From Acinetobacter haemolyticus CIP 64.3 = MTCC 9819 (GTDB taxonomy: Bacteria; Pseudomonadota; Gammaproteobacteria; Pseudomonadales; Moraxellaceae), in assembly GCF_000369065.1 (NCBI RefSeq), contig NZ_KB849800.1, positions 303,973 to 367,972 of the forward strand: a stretch of 64,000 bases of DNA, written 5' to 3'. Of the stretch, positions 29,114-38,743 are shown in pieces. The position numbers were made by a program, and so were the translations under genes. Under the pieces are notes generated by a model. The model saw nothing but the letters and a program-made list of their open reading frames with translations. It searched no databases and had not been told where the DNA came from. Position 1 is the stretch's first letter; every line of letters starts with the position of its first letter.

Positions 29114-30547
29114 TTATTCTCCTTTCTTCTGGTCGTTGTTATCGAGGCTTTCATCAACAGCACTCAGCGGACGCATTGGCGTTTTAAAATGACCAACGCC
29201 GCCAGAATCTTGGACTGGGGTATGAATGAATTGCGGACCTTTGTACATGAGCTTGAGAATGTAATAAATCCCAGTACCAAATACGATGGTGTATACCACC
29301 ACGAAGATGATTAGGGTAAGGCCAACTTGACTTGCAGAAACACTTGATAATGCATCTTCTGTGCGTAATACACCATAGACCACCCAAGGTTGACGACCTA
29401 ATTCAGTTGTAAACCAACCTGCGAGTAAGGCGATATAACCTGTCGGTCCCATGATAAGGGCAAATTTATGGAACCATTTTTTCTCATAAATTTGATCTTT
29501 CTTGCGGAGGATTAACCCGATCACGGCAAGTAAAACCATGAGTGTGCCTAGACCCACCATGATGCGAAAACTCCAAAATACCAGCGTTGAATTTGGACGA
29601 TCTTTGGGTGCAAACTCTTTCAATCCTTTAACTTCGCCATCAAGACTATGGGTAAGGATCAAGCTTCCAAGATATGGAATACCTACTGCATATTTGGTGG
29701 TTTCAGCTTGCATATCGGGAATACCAAATAGATAAAGCGGCATAGGTTCGTTAACATTGGTTTCCCAATGTCCTTCCATTGCGGCTAGTTTGGCAGGCTG
29801 ATATTTTAAAGTGTTCAAACCGTGATGATCGCCTATGATGACTTGGGCTGGTGCAGCGAATAAGATCATCCACATTGCCATGGAAAATGATTTCTTAACC
29901 AATGCGTCTCGACGACCACGTAATAAATGCCATGCTGCTGTTGCGGCAACGACTAAAGCAGAAACTAAAAATGCAGCGACAGCCATGTGTGCAAAGCGAT
30001 AAGGGAATGACGGATTAAATACGATGGCAAACCAGTCTTTAGGGACAATAATGCCATTTTCTATTGCAAAGCCTTGAGGAGTCTGCATCCAACTATTGGA
30101 TGATAAAATCCAAAACATGGAAATACAGGTACCGATTGCGACCATTAAGGTGGCAAAGAAATGGGCTCTTTCGCTTACACGCCCCCAGCCAAATAGCATG
30201 ATACCTAGAAACCCAGCTTCCAAGAAAAAGGCAGACAGCACTTCATAGGTCAGCAGGGGACCAGTGACACTTCCTGCAATGCGTGAAAATTCACTCCAGT
30301 TTGTACCGAACTGATAGCTCATCACTACACCTGAAACAACCCCCATCCCGAAGGTCACAGCAAAGATTTTGAGCCAATATTTATAGAGATCTTGATAAAT
30401 CGGATCATGGCTTTTTAGCCATTTCCATTCTAAAACGGCAAGAAAACATGCCAGTCCAATCGATGTCGCTGGAAAAATAATATGGAATGAAACAGTAAAT
30501 GCGAATTGGATACGTGCCAATTCTAATGCGGTTAAACCTAAATCCAT
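29114..30547 (-). CDS. cydA: Cytochrome bd-type ubiquinol oxidase subunit I
   Basis: This 477-residue subunit binds haems b558, b595 and d. The conserved stretch GWFTTELGRQPWVVYGVLRT and the N-terminal LARIQFAFTVSFHIIFPA with the axial His are clear. The protein is shorter than E. coli CydA, mainly between the quinol-site helices, so it is likely a short Q-loop, cyanide-insensitive (CIO-like) form. A GGAGG site seven bases upstream selects the ATG at 30547 over the adjacent GTG. It is the first gene of the cydAB-small subunit operon. Confidence 0.95.
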   Translation of the reverse strand: MDLGLTALELARIQFAFTVSFHIIFPATSIGLACFLAVLEWKWLKSHDPIYQDLYKYWLKIFAVTFGMGVVSGVVMSYQFGTNWSEFSRIAGSVTGPLLTYEVLSAFFLEAGFLGIMLFGWGRVSERAHFFATLMVAIGTCISMFWILSSNSWMQTPQGFAIENGIIVPKDWFAIVFNPSFPYRFAHMAVAAFLVSALVVAATAAWHLLRGRRDALVKKSFSMAMWMILFAAPAQVIIGDHHGLNTLKYQPAKLAAMEGHWETNVNEPMPLYLFGIPDMQAETTKYAVGIPYLGSLILTHSLDGEVKGLKEFAPKDRPNSTLVFWSFRIMVGLGTLMVLLAVIGLILRKKDQIYEKKWFHKFALIMGPTGYIALLAGWFTTELGRQPWVVYGVLRTEDALSSVSASQVGLTLIIFVVVYTIVFGTGIYYILKLMYKGPQFIHTPVQDSGGVGHFKTPMRPLSAVDESLDNNDQKKGE

Positions 30548-30700
30548 CACGAAGCCTCCGATACCGATCGAAACGGTTGTTGAAGAACATTGAGATACAG
30601 AGATTTATTTGCGATAAAAATCGCCAGTTTTTGCTGCCAAACAACAAAACAAGTTTGAAAAAACATGGATTACTCACTTTTCAATAAATAGTTCTAAACG

Positions 30701-31159
30701 CTAATTAATTGAAAAATAGAGTGGTGGAGCTCGACCTTGGGGCAGAAGGAAAAGACGTTGTAAATCAAAAAAGAAGCTAAGGAAAAGCTGTTGCAAGTGA
30801 ACATAACGCACTTGTATACGGACAAAGACTTCTTGAATACCTAATGTCGGCGGTACAACCAATTGTCCATAGAAAAAACAGAATGGGCATTGATGGTTAA
30901 TATCATGCTGATGGGTATGATCGATGGCATCAGATGTGACATGATCAACTGTGCTGGCATGATGATGCTCAGAATGAGATCGAGAAACGATGGATGAGTT
31001 TTGTGTACCGTGATGATGTCGAGATTGGGATGACAGATGCACAACAGTCTCACAAGCTGGAGAAATTTGAAACTTCTCTGGCAAAAGAGGCTGCAGAAAA
31101 ACAGCAAGTTGTAGTGTGATGGTTGCAAAAGCAAACCATATCCCAAGTCGATGTATCAA
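30701..31159 (-). CDS. Histidine-rich DUF2946-like protein
   Basis: This 152-residue protein has an N-terminal membrane or signal segment (LGIWFAFATITLQLAVFLQPLL). A His-rich middle part follows (SRHHHGTQ, SHSEHHHAS, DHTHQHDINHQ), then a CPFC motif and a hydrophobic C-terminal half. This arrangement resembles DUF2946 proteins, often found near copper or metal handling genes, and suggests periplasmic metal binding. It sits between cydA and the VIT1-like transporter gene on the same strand, but more than 150 bases from each, so an operon is not shown. Confidence 0.6.
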   Translation of the reverse strand: MIHRLGIWFAFATITLQLAVFLQPLLPEKFQISPACETVVHLSSQSRHHHGTQNSSIVSRSHSEHHHASTVDHVTSDAIDHTHQHDINHQCPFCFFYGQLVVPPTLGIQEVFVRIQVRYVHLQQLFLSFFFDLQRLFLLPQGRAPPLYFSIN

Positions 31160-31365
31160 AACCGCTCTCTACATTGGATATTTACTGACCCTGTTCATAA
31201 ATTGGCTTTTGAGCTTGGTTTATGAGTGTAAGTTCTCTTTGATCATACATCCAAATGATAAAAAAAGCTTTAGACTGTGAGGAATATTTTGCTTTTATAT
31301 TTTTATGTCAAATAATTAACGTTATCTAATAAGTGTTTGAACAGAAAAGTGATCTAAGTGCGTAA

Positions 31366-32067
31366 TCAAAGTGGATGAACATTAAATAGTGAACCGATCC
31401 AACTTGAGAACAGCATGGCTAAAATCCCCCAGATGGTAATCCTTAAGCTGCTTTTCAACATCGATGTTCTTGCAACATAACCTGAAAGTGCACCTAACAA
31501 TGCTAAAGACAAAATACCTGTGAACATAACGGTTTGCGAGACATAATTTTCAGCGCTGAGTAAAATAGCGAGCATCGGTAATGCTGCACCACACGAAAAG
31601 GCAGCGGCAGAAGACAGTGCAGCCTGAATAGGATTTGCAGCAGTATTTTCATGAATACCGATTTCATCTCTTGCGTGTGCAGCAAGTGCATCATGTGCAG
31701 TGAGTTGAGTTGCAACTTGTAATGCTAACTGTGTGTCTAATCCTCTAGCAATATAAATTTGGGTCAGTTCATTTAATTCAGCTTGTGGGTTTTTCTTGAG
31801 TTCTCTTGCTTCAAACTTTAAATCAGCCTTTTCAATATCCTCTTGAGATTTTACAGAAACATATTCGCCAGCAGCCATTGATGTTGCACCAGCAATTAAG
31901 CCTGCTATGCAAGTGACTAATAATGTCTGGTTATGTGCACCACTCGCTGCCATTCCCATAACTAAACTGGTGACGGAAATAATGCCATCATTTGCACCCA
32001 AGACGGCAGCTCTTAACCAACCTGATCGTTGAATCACATGAGGTTCTGTATGATGTGAAAATGACAT
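31366..32067 (-). CDS. VIT1/CCC1-family iron/manganese transporter
   Basis: This 233-residue inner-membrane protein begins with RSGWLRAAVLGANDGIISVTSLVMGMAA, the hallmark first helix of the CCC1/VIT1 family. A cytosolic metal-binding region rich in Glu follows (SQEDIEKADLKFEARELKKN), and three more helices complete the usual five-helix fold. Family members move Fe2+ or Mn2+ out of the cytosol in exchange for protons. Direction and metal here are inferred from the family. Confidence 0.9.
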   Translation of the reverse strand: MSFSHHTEPHVIQRSGWLRAAVLGANDGIISVTSLVMGMAASGAHNQTLLVTCIAGLIAGATSMAAGEYVSVKSQEDIEKADLKFEARELKKNPQAELNELTQIYIARGLDTQLALQVATQLTAHDALAAHARDEIGIHENTAANPIQAALSSAAAFSCGAALPMLAILLSAENYVSQTVMFTGILSLALLGALSGYVARTSMLKSSLRITIWGILAMLFSSWIGSLFNVHPL

Positions 32068-32275
32068 AGTTGTGCTCTTTGATGAAAAGTTAAAAAGTGT
32101 TTGTTTTCTTATGCGGCATACTATTTTTATCTATGATTCATATGCTGAATCGATTTATAAAATAACGTATTTTAACGACATGATAACAATGATTTAGTTA
32201 TAATGTGTGAATAAATTAACATTTTAAATTGATTTAAGCTGACGATTATATCCACTTATAACTGGCAATATTTAC

Positions 32276-33502
32276 TTGAGATATGTGATGAAAAAATCAA
32301 AAAAACAATTACTCAGTCATACCTTGTTTACGTTAAGCCTTTTGTTTCCATTACAAGCGGTTATGAGTGCTGAAGCTGATTTCGTAAAAGAAGGTGATGC
32401 AGCTTATAAACCTGGCAATCCAATTTATGATCGATGGGATCAGTTTTATAAATTAGAACAACAGCAGCCAGAGCAGGCGGAAAAAATTCTGCTCGAACTT
32501 GCAGCACTTACCCCACAAGATATTAAAGTGTGGAAAAGTCTGACTTATTTACAAATTCGTTTGAATAAACAAGATCAGGCTTTACACAGCGTTCGTAAAG
32601 CATCGCAACTTGCACCTCAGGATGATCAACTTAAGCTACAAGAAGCATATTTGTTGAATCAACTGAAGAGAGATAGAGAAGCTTTACCAATATTCAAAAT
32701 GCTGGCTCAGTCAAATGATGTAGAAATCGCAACTAAAGCGCAGCAAGCAGTACAGAATTTAAGTGGTGGGACAGTCAAACCTGTATTCAAAGATATTTAT
32801 TTTGCACCGTCTTATGAGTCGCGTTACGACGATTTTATTTTTCCGTTAAAAATGCGTTATGGACGTAATTTGGACAATGGTCGTGCACAGGTTTATGGCT
32901 TTATGAATCTAAATCGTGATACTAAATCACGTGGTGGCGTTCGACCTGAAATCATTGATGAGAATGCGGTGACGGTTGGTGTAGGGGCAAATTATCAGCC
33001 TTGGCTAAGTATACCGGTTAGAGCCTATTTAGAATTAGGTGGTAGTTATGACTTAATTGATCGTAATCGAGATAAGTTCCGTGAGAGTGTTGTTGGCGGT
33101 GTAACAGGTTATCAAGAATGGTACGCAAATCCGAGTGTAGAAAATCGCACGGTTTGGAATGATTATTTCACCGACCTGTATGGTAACGTGGCTAGTTATT
33201 CACGTGAAGATTATAACGTCATTGCAGATTTAAGATTACGCTCAGGTTTTAATGTTTACCGAGGTGAAACGGGAACTGTACAAGCCTATGCCAAATTACA
33301 TGCTTTGGCAGATTCTGAAGGTGAGAATTATAATAATTTATTTGAATACGGTGCTGGTGTTGCGTGGCAACCGTTTAATTATGTGCCTGTAAAAGTACGT
33401 GTAGAGCGTTTATATGGCCACTATTTCAAAGATGCATTGGCGAATGGACAAGATCGTTATAACAACACTCGAACGGAACTGGTATTTTATAAGAGTTTCT
33501 AA
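32276..33502 (+). CDS. TPR-beta-barrel outer membrane protein, NfrA/BcsC-like exopolysaccharide exporter
   Basis: This precursor of about 408 residues (404 if the ATG at 32288, MKKSKKQLL, is used) has a signal peptide ending near VMSA. Three TPR-like helical pairs follow (residues about 45-150, LLELAALTPQDIKVWKSL and related repeats). The C-terminal beta-barrel begins around IYFAPSYESRYDDF and ends with a terminal Phe (ELVFYKSF). This layout resembles BcsC, PgaA and the C-terminal part of NfrA, which pass polymer through the outer membrane. It faces the - strand synthase operon across a shared terminator, so it is the likely export pore of that locus. It is much shorter than BcsC. Confidence 0.7.
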   Translation: MRYVMKKSKKQLLSHTLFTLSLLFPLQAVMSAEADFVKEGDAAYKPGNPIYDRWDQFYKLEQQQPEQAEKILLELAALTPQDIKVWKSLTYLQIRLNKQDQALHSVRKASQLAPQDDQLKLQEAYLLNQLKRDREALPIFKMLAQSNDVEIATKAQQAVQNLSGGTVKPVFKDIYFAPSYESRYDDFIFPLKMRYGRNLDNGRAQVYGFMNLNRDTKSRGGVRPEIIDENAVTVGVGANYQPWLSIPVRAYLELGGSYDLIDRNRDKFRESVVGGVTGYQEWYANPSVENRTVWNDYFTDLYGNVASYSREDYNVIADLRLRSGFNVYRGETGTVQAYAKLHALADSEGENYNNLFEYGAGVAWQPFNYVPVKVRVERLYGHYFKDALANGQDRYNNTRTELVFYKSF

Positions 33503-33507
33503 GATCT

Positions 33508-33538
33508 AGGCTGTCTTAGTGAAGAAACAGCCTTGTTT
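33508..33538. terminator. Bidirectional terminator between exporter gene and synthase operon
   Basis: AGGCTGT and ACAGCCT form a 7-bp stem with a 12-base loop between convergent genes. Confidence 0.6.
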
Positions 33539-34419
33539 TATGAGCGATATTTAAGCTTATACCATAAGGCAATCATATAGACATTGATACGGCTCATATA
33601 GTGGGGGCCATCAAAGATATAAACTTTTTGTCCCTCGTACGCTTTCAATTGTTGGATAATTTCCCAAGGATATGCAGCTCGAAAGTGTCCATTTTTGGTT
33701 GCTCGAAATGCTTCTAAAACAATAGTAATTTTATCTTTACCAAATTCATGTTGCAGCTCATCTAATATGATCCTTGCTTGTTCAGGTGAACGAGTGCCAA
33801 CACCAACGCCATCTTGAAAAAAAACATTGGTCTGCTCAGGCAACCAACTTTTTAACCATACATCGTAATGTGTTGGCATTTCATCTGCGCTATAAATGCT
33901 CACCCATAAAGGTTTTGGAAGTTGCGTTAAAGCTTGACCTAATATTCCTACACCTAACCAAGTTGGATCGGCCTCAACTGGAAAATAATATCCTTTGAGT
34001 GGGATCGATTGAGTATGTGCAATCAGTTGTTTAGAGTTTTGAGCAAGCAACATGACTTGAGAGCGCGCCAGCTTTTCATCATATTCGCCTGCTAAACCTA
34101 GAATAATCTCCGATGCCCACGCATTTTGGTTTAGCTGTTGAAGATTTATATTTTTATCCCACTTTACAAAGCCAGTATCATGATCAAACCAAGATTTGGA
34201 TTGAACAATTGACCATTGTGGAACAAATGTAGAAACCCCGAGTAGGTTCCAGTTGCCTTTGGGTGGGGTGGTAGCTAAATCTGGTTGCCAAAAAATTCCT
34301 TCAATATGAGCAGGCTGCATTTCAGATTGAGAAAAATGTATGCAGCCGCCCAAAAAAATTATGGTTGAAAAAAAGAAAATAATAATGAGTTTGAAATTAT
34401 TCTGCCTTATTTTTAGCAT
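33538..34419 (-). CDS. DUF4434-like TIM-barrel lipoprotein (putative glycosidase)
   Basis: This 293-residue protein has a lipoprotein signal (IIIFFFSTIIFLGGC, Cys26), so it is probably membrane anchored in the periplasm. The mature part begins GIFWQPDLA and includes LKGYYFPVEADP and IFFQDGVGVG, with Asp and Glu residues placed as in glycosidase-like TIM barrels of the DUF4434 type. By analogy with BcsZ or PslG it might trim the polymer made by the linked synthase. The gene overlaps the end of the BcsB-like gene by 23 bases and is the last of the operon. Confidence 0.65.
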   Translation of the reverse strand: MLKIRQNNFKLIIIFFFSTIIFLGGCIHFSQSEMQPAHIEGIFWQPDLATTPPKGNWNLLGVSTFVPQWSIVQSKSWFDHDTGFVKWDKNINLQQLNQNAWASEIILGLAGEYDEKLARSQVMLLAQNSKQLIAHTQSIPLKGYYFPVEADPTWLGVGILGQALTQLPKPLWVSIYSADEMPTHYDVWLKSWLPEQTNVFFQDGVGVGTRSPEQARIILDELQHEFGKDKITIVLEAFRATKNGHFRAAYPWEIIQQLKAYEGQKVYIFDGPHYMSRINVYMIALWYKLKYRS

Positions 34420-36190
34420 TCGGTTTTTTTCGCCAGTACCAAAGCAAGATTGCCAAAATCATAATAGCAGAAATGATAAGCACCAAGATAAAGAAAGATG
34501 ACTGCTGAACCAGAGGTGCTTTTTGATTACCGACAATAATTTTTTGTAAAGTAAAGACTTGACCGTTCTGTGTCACCAAGATTTTACTGGCGTTATTGGG
34601 AATATTTTGTTGAATTTTCTCCCAAAACTTCGTGAAGTTTTGAGCGCCATCAATGGAGTCCGTCAAAACATCAAAACGTTGTTCATGAAAACGCACTAAA
34701 AAACCCTTAGCCGCAGCAGGTGCATAAACAGTATCTCGATGCATAGAGACTTGCTGGCGATAAATATTAGGATTGACTTGAACATTAATTAATTCGGGCT
34801 TTGCTGGGTCAAATTTGACGAAATTCAATGGCAATGGATCATTGGTCAGTAGCATTCGTTTTGCTGTTTGACTCAAAATTAGCGCAATTTCTAAACTACC
34901 AGGTTCGCCATCAATCGCAATGGTTGGATGTGTGGCAAATGCCATCGATAGTGATGCCACACCATTTTTGAGTTTATGTGGTAATTTGACCGTGGATTTC
35001 TCAGTATCAATCCATAAAGAGCCTTTTGCTGTAGGTAAACATTGTGAGTTTACGATCACAGAATTTTCGAGTTTTAAGTGAAATGATGTGCTATTTGAAA
35101 TGGTTTTTGCGAAATAGTTAAATTGACGATTTACAGGGTCAGAATCTAATTCTGCAGTTTTCAGACTACCTGCCAATCCACCATCAATCCAAGTGGTGAT
35201 ATTAGAGCCTTCTAATAAGCCACTCTGGACGCGTAACGCAATTTGTCCTTGCAAAATATCTGTAGGTTGCCAAACAGCAGGGAAGTTGAGGAACAGGTTT
35301 CTTTCAGCTTGGTTGAGTCGAAAATCACTGATGCCTAAATCCGCCAATGTTTTAATCTGTTTGATTTTTGCCCATGTTGGTGCTGCAAGTTTATCGGGTA
35401 GAAACGTGGCAGAAGTATTGAGTTGCTCTAAGTAATTTGGATTGAGTAATCCGTTAATTGCTGAGACTAGTTTTTGAGGGTGATCATATTTAATTTGCAA
35501 AGTTGGCACATTATTTTCAGAACTAATCTGAACTAAAGTACCTTGAGATAGCGGTGTAGGCGATTTTGAAATTTCAATTAAGAAATCGGCGGCTTGGCCA
35601 GTTGGTGGATTTTGTTCATACCATTGGACAGGGGTAACAGATCCCCATGCGTTCATGAGACGACCGAGCATCGATGCTTCATTGACATTGGCAGGGTTGA
35701 ATTTGAGTACGCCTACGAATGGTGTAGGTCTGACAATTTGTGGATTAAATAAGGCATCGGGCAGATCTTTTAAACGATAGACTGGTCGATGTCGTGCATA
35801 GTCAATTTTTGAGTTACTTAAATACGTGACTTGATCAATATCTTCGCTACAGAAGGTTGTACGATCAGCAGCTGGCGAGGTTCGGGGTGAATATTGCTGT
35901 AAAATAAAGTCTAAGCGATGAAAACCACTATCAGCAGCGGGAATATTAAATTCCAGTTTACCATCACCGTTTAACACAGTGTTATAAATCAACTTATCAT
36001 CATATTTCACCAGTAAAGTAGTGAAATGTTCAGTCGAATAATCGCTGCTAAAACGAATACTTTGCCACTCAGAACCCTTACCTACATAGAAGTAGTGTGG
36101 CTCGATCGTGTATTTGTTTGACGTATTAATATTATCAAATTTCCATGTATTCCAAGAATCTGCTAGAGCAAATACGGGCAAAGAGAGAGT
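34397..36190 (-). pseudogene. BcsB-like periplasmic polysaccharide synthase partner, 3' part, split by IS66
   Basis: This is about 600 residues of a protein resembling the cellulose synthase partner BcsB: a large periplasmic beta-rich region, then a C-terminal membrane anchor (FFILVLIISAIMILAILLWYW) with a basic tail. The reading frame has no ATG here. It continues in frame across the IS66 element to an ATG at 38743. The insertion separates the first 18 codons of the signal peptide from the rest, so export is probably lost. A TTG at 36181 could start a signal-less protein. The 3' end overlaps the DUF4434-like gene. Confidence 0.75.
36183..36190. repeat. IS66 target site duplication, left copy
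   Basis: GAGAGAGT directly before the left end of the IS66 element; the same octamer follows the right end at 38682. Confidence 0.95.
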
Positions 36191-36221
36191 GTAAGCGTCC
36201 GCTGAATCCCATACCTATTTT

Positions 36222-37805
36222 TTAATTCGATTTAGGTTTCCAGCAGTGCGGCAGCAATTCTTCAATTTGGGTCACTTTGTGTGTCGGTAACCTTTTCAGC
36301 ACATCACTTAAATAGGCATACGGATCCAAGCCATTCAGCTTTGCTGACTGGATTAAAGTCATGATGTTTGCCGCTCGCTGACCACTGCGCAGCGAACCTG
36401 CAAACAGCCAGTTCTTGCGTCCCAACGCCCAGGGACGCATCTGATTCTCTACCCAATTGTTGCATATCGGTAGATTGCCATCATCCAGATAGCGGCTTAA
36501 GGCTGGCCAACGCTTCAGAGTGTAATTGATAGCCTTGGCGGTGGGAGAACTCGATGGCACTGTCAGATGATGTTGGTTGAGCCATTCATATAGTTGTTGC
36601 ATCACTGGTTGACTATGCTGTTGTCGGTATTCGCGGCGGTCTTCCGCTGTACCATCGGTCTTTTTCCTGAGTTCTGCTTCTATCGCATACAGTTTCTGAA
36701 TCAGCACTAAGGCCTGTTCAGCAACCTGACTTTTCCCAGTTACATGCAGTTCATGGAATTTACGACGTGCATGGGCCATGCACCCCACCTCAATCACCTG
36801 GCCTGATTTAAAACGTGCTTTATAACCACTGTAATCATCACAGACTAGATAGCCCTGCCAGCCTTTCAAGAACTCTTCAGCATGCTGGCCTGAACGACTA
36901 TCCTGAAAGTCATAGATCACCGCCTGAACTGGATTATACTGTGTGGTGGCATAGGCCCAGACATAACCTTTCTTCGGTTTTTTATTATTCTCACCCATCC
37001 GCATGATGGTGACCGGTGTTTCATCTGCATGCAGCACCCGCTGTTGCAGCACCACCTCTTTTAAGGCATTGGCCAGAGGTTCCAGTTCTACACCGCAGCG
37101 ACCTATCCAGTCAGATAAAGTGGATCTGGACAGATCAATGCCAGCCCGCTGATAGATCAGGCGCTGACGGTACAGCGGCAAATGATCGGCATACTTCGAT
37201 ACCAGCACATGGCTGAGCAATTCAGGTGAAGCAATGCCTTTATCAATCACATAGGCGGGCATCGCTTGCTGAGTTAGAGTGTCACACTGATCACAGACCC
37301 ATTTACCACGCACATGCTGTTCCTTATAGAACTGTGCCGGTCTGAAATGCAGTTTTTCACTGACATCTTCGCCGATACGACGGAGTTGGCAGCCACAAGC
37401 ACATTGGGTTGATGCAGGTTCATGCTCAATACGGATGGTGTGTAGATGATCTGGCAGTGGTCGACGTTTAGGTTTATTGGTTTTGGCTTTCTGTGTCGCT
37501 GCATTGGTTTTATCTGCATTTAGCCGTTCCAGTTCTAGATCAACCGCGGCAATATCTTCTTCAACCGCTTCATCCCACAGATGGATTTGTTTTGCCGTTA
37601 AGTGTTCATTCTTTTGGGCGAATTTGTGCTTTTTAAACAGCGCCAGTTCATGCTCGTATTTTTGATTGAGAATAGAAAGATGTTGAACTTTGGCATCCAA
37701 TTGTTGGTTTGATTGTGCTAGAGACTGATGCTGCAGCGCCAACTGCCTGGTGAATTCCAGCAGTTGTTCATGGGTCAGTTGGCTTAAGTCAGGCAGCGTA
37801 TTCAT
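36222..37805 (-). CDS. tnpC: IS66 transposase TnpC
   Basis: This 527-residue DDE transposase has an N-terminal coiled-coil-like leader (QHQSLAQSNQQLDAKVQHLS) and a zinc-finger-like region with paired Cys (CACGC, VCDQC). The catalytic core has an Asp in LHADETPV, an Asp in VCDDYSGY and a Glu in NNWVENQMRPW. It is intact and of normal length for IS66, so the element should be able to move. Confidence 0.95.
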   Translation of the reverse strand: MNTLPDLSQLTHEQLLEFTRQLALQHQSLAQSNQQLDAKVQHLSILNQKYEHELALFKKHKFAQKNEHLTAKQIHLWDEAVEEDIAAVDLELERLNADKTNAATQKAKTNKPKRRPLPDHLHTIRIEHEPASTQCACGCQLRRIGEDVSEKLHFRPAQFYKEQHVRGKWVCDQCDTLTQQAMPAYVIDKGIASPELLSHVLVSKYADHLPLYRQRLIYQRAGIDLSRSTLSDWIGRCGVELEPLANALKEVVLQQRVLHADETPVTIMRMGENNKKPKKGYVWAYATTQYNPVQAVIYDFQDSRSGQHAEEFLKGWQGYLVCDDYSGYKARFKSGQVIEVGCMAHARRKFHELHVTGKSQVAEQALVLIQKLYAIEAELRKKTDGTAEDRREYRQQHSQPVMQQLYEWLNQHHLTVPSSSPTAKAINYTLKRWPALSRYLDDGNLPICNNWVENQMRPWALGRKNWLFAGSLRSGQRAANIMTLIQSAKLNGLDPYAYLSDVLKRLPTHKVTQIEELLPHCWKPKSN

Positions 37806-37879
37806 GACCGCAGTATGCCTGAGGTCATGAGAAGAATGAAATAGAACGTTTGGAGAATAGCAGAATGGTCGAGCCTGGT

Positions 37880-38215
37880 TTAAAGCATCGTCACCACCTG
37901 CTGTCGTCCAATGCGCTGCCAGGGCAAACCTTGGATCAGTGCCTGTAACTGTTCCGGGCTGAGGGCCACGGTTTCACCTTGGTGAACTTGAGCCCAGTGA
38001 AATTTGCCCTGTTCCAGCCGCCGGGCACACAGCCAGATGCCCAATCCATCATGTACCAGCACTTTCATGCGATGGCCACGTTTATTACAGAACAGGTAAG
38101 CACAATGCGGTTTGATGTAGCCAAAGGCTCTCACCACCTGAGCCATGGTCGTATCCATACCTGCACGCATGTCCATGGGCTGAGTAGACAACCAGATTTC
38201 ATCAATGCGGATCAT
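37880..38215 (-). CDS. tnpB: IS66 accessory protein TnpB
   Basis: This 111-residue protein starts at MIRIDEIWLSTQPMDMRAG and continues with CNKRGHRMKVLVHDGLGIWLCARRLE, the standard signature of IS66 Orf2. It overlaps the tnpA stop by four bases. The longer frame upstream runs into tnpA and is not needed. Confidence 0.93.
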   Translation of the reverse strand: MIRIDEIWLSTQPMDMRAGMDTTMAQVVRAFGYIKPHCAYLFCNKRGHRMKVLVHDGLGIWLCARRLEQGKFHWAQVHQGETVALSPEQLQALIQGLPWQRIGRQQVVTML

Positions 38216-38595
38216 GTTGCAAGTGCCTTGAGTAATTCTGCCAAGGCAGGTATTTCTGATGTCTGCCATTTTAGCTGAATATCATTATTCGTATGAGGCA
38301 CGGTGATACACAACGTGATCCTCTCATCAATAGGTTGGCTGATTGCAGCAGTGTAAGGCAAAGCAATAAATGCTGGATTCACATGAGTAGGATCCTGCAC
38401 GGCACCCTCATGATGGCTGAAGATCCTGATCCAACGACTGACAAGGTTGGCATTAATACTATGTTGCAGTGCGACCGAAGCGATCGAGGTATTAGGATTT
38501 TTGCAGGCATTGACAATACTGAGTTTGAATTCTTTGCTGTATTTTCGGCGTTTTTTAGCAACAGGAGGTGTTGCTGAATATATATCCATGTTCAT
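38212..38595 (-). CDS. tnpA: IS66 accessory protein TnpA
   Basis: This 127-residue protein has a helix-turn-helix region (KRRKYSKEFKLSIVNACKN, then SIASVALQHSINANLVSRWIRIF), as in IS66 Orf1 proteins that recognise the element ends. It is the first gene of the tnpABC unit and is repeated identically at 41921-42304. Confidence 0.93.
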   Translation of the reverse strand: MNMDIYSATPPVAKKRRKYSKEFKLSIVNACKNPNTSIASVALQHSINANLVSRWIRIFSHHEGAVQDPTHVNPAFIALPYTAAISQPIDERITLCITVPHTNNDIQLKWQTSEIPALAELLKALAT

Positions 38596-38681
38596 GGATT
38601 AAGTCCCCACTTGTTTTTAGGTGGGAACTAAATTAAGGCTTATAGGATCGCTTGGTAAGGCTGTGTTAGCCGGATGCTTAC

Positions 38682-38743
38682 GAGAGAGTCGCACTTGCTA
38701 ACAGAATTTTGAAAACAGGATGGTTGAGTCGATTTTTTTTCAT
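38682..38743 (-). pseudogene. BcsB-like gene, 5' fragment with start codon and signal-peptide n-region
   Basis: From the ATG at 38743, directly after the synthase stop, the - strand reads MKKNRLNHPVFKILLASA and then enters the 8-bp duplication. Joining it to the 3' part after deleting the IS and one duplication gives ...LLASATLSLPVFALADSW, a normal signal peptide, in frame. Positions 38682-38689 are the right copy of the target duplication. Confidence 0.9.

Larger units (their letters stand above)
36191..38681 (-). mobile_element. Complete IS66-family insertion sequence (2491 bp)
   Basis: The ends are GTAAGCGTCCGCTGAATCCC on the left and, read inward, GTAAGCATCCGGCTAAC on the right. They share GTAAGC.TCCG and are typical IS66 termini. 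An 8-bp target duplication, GAGAGAGT, flanks the element, also typical. It encodes tnpA, tnpB and tnpC on the - strand, all intact, so it is probably autonomous. It sits inside the signal-peptide region of the BcsB-like gene. The right 737 bases are repeated identically at 41654-42390. Confidence 0.97.
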
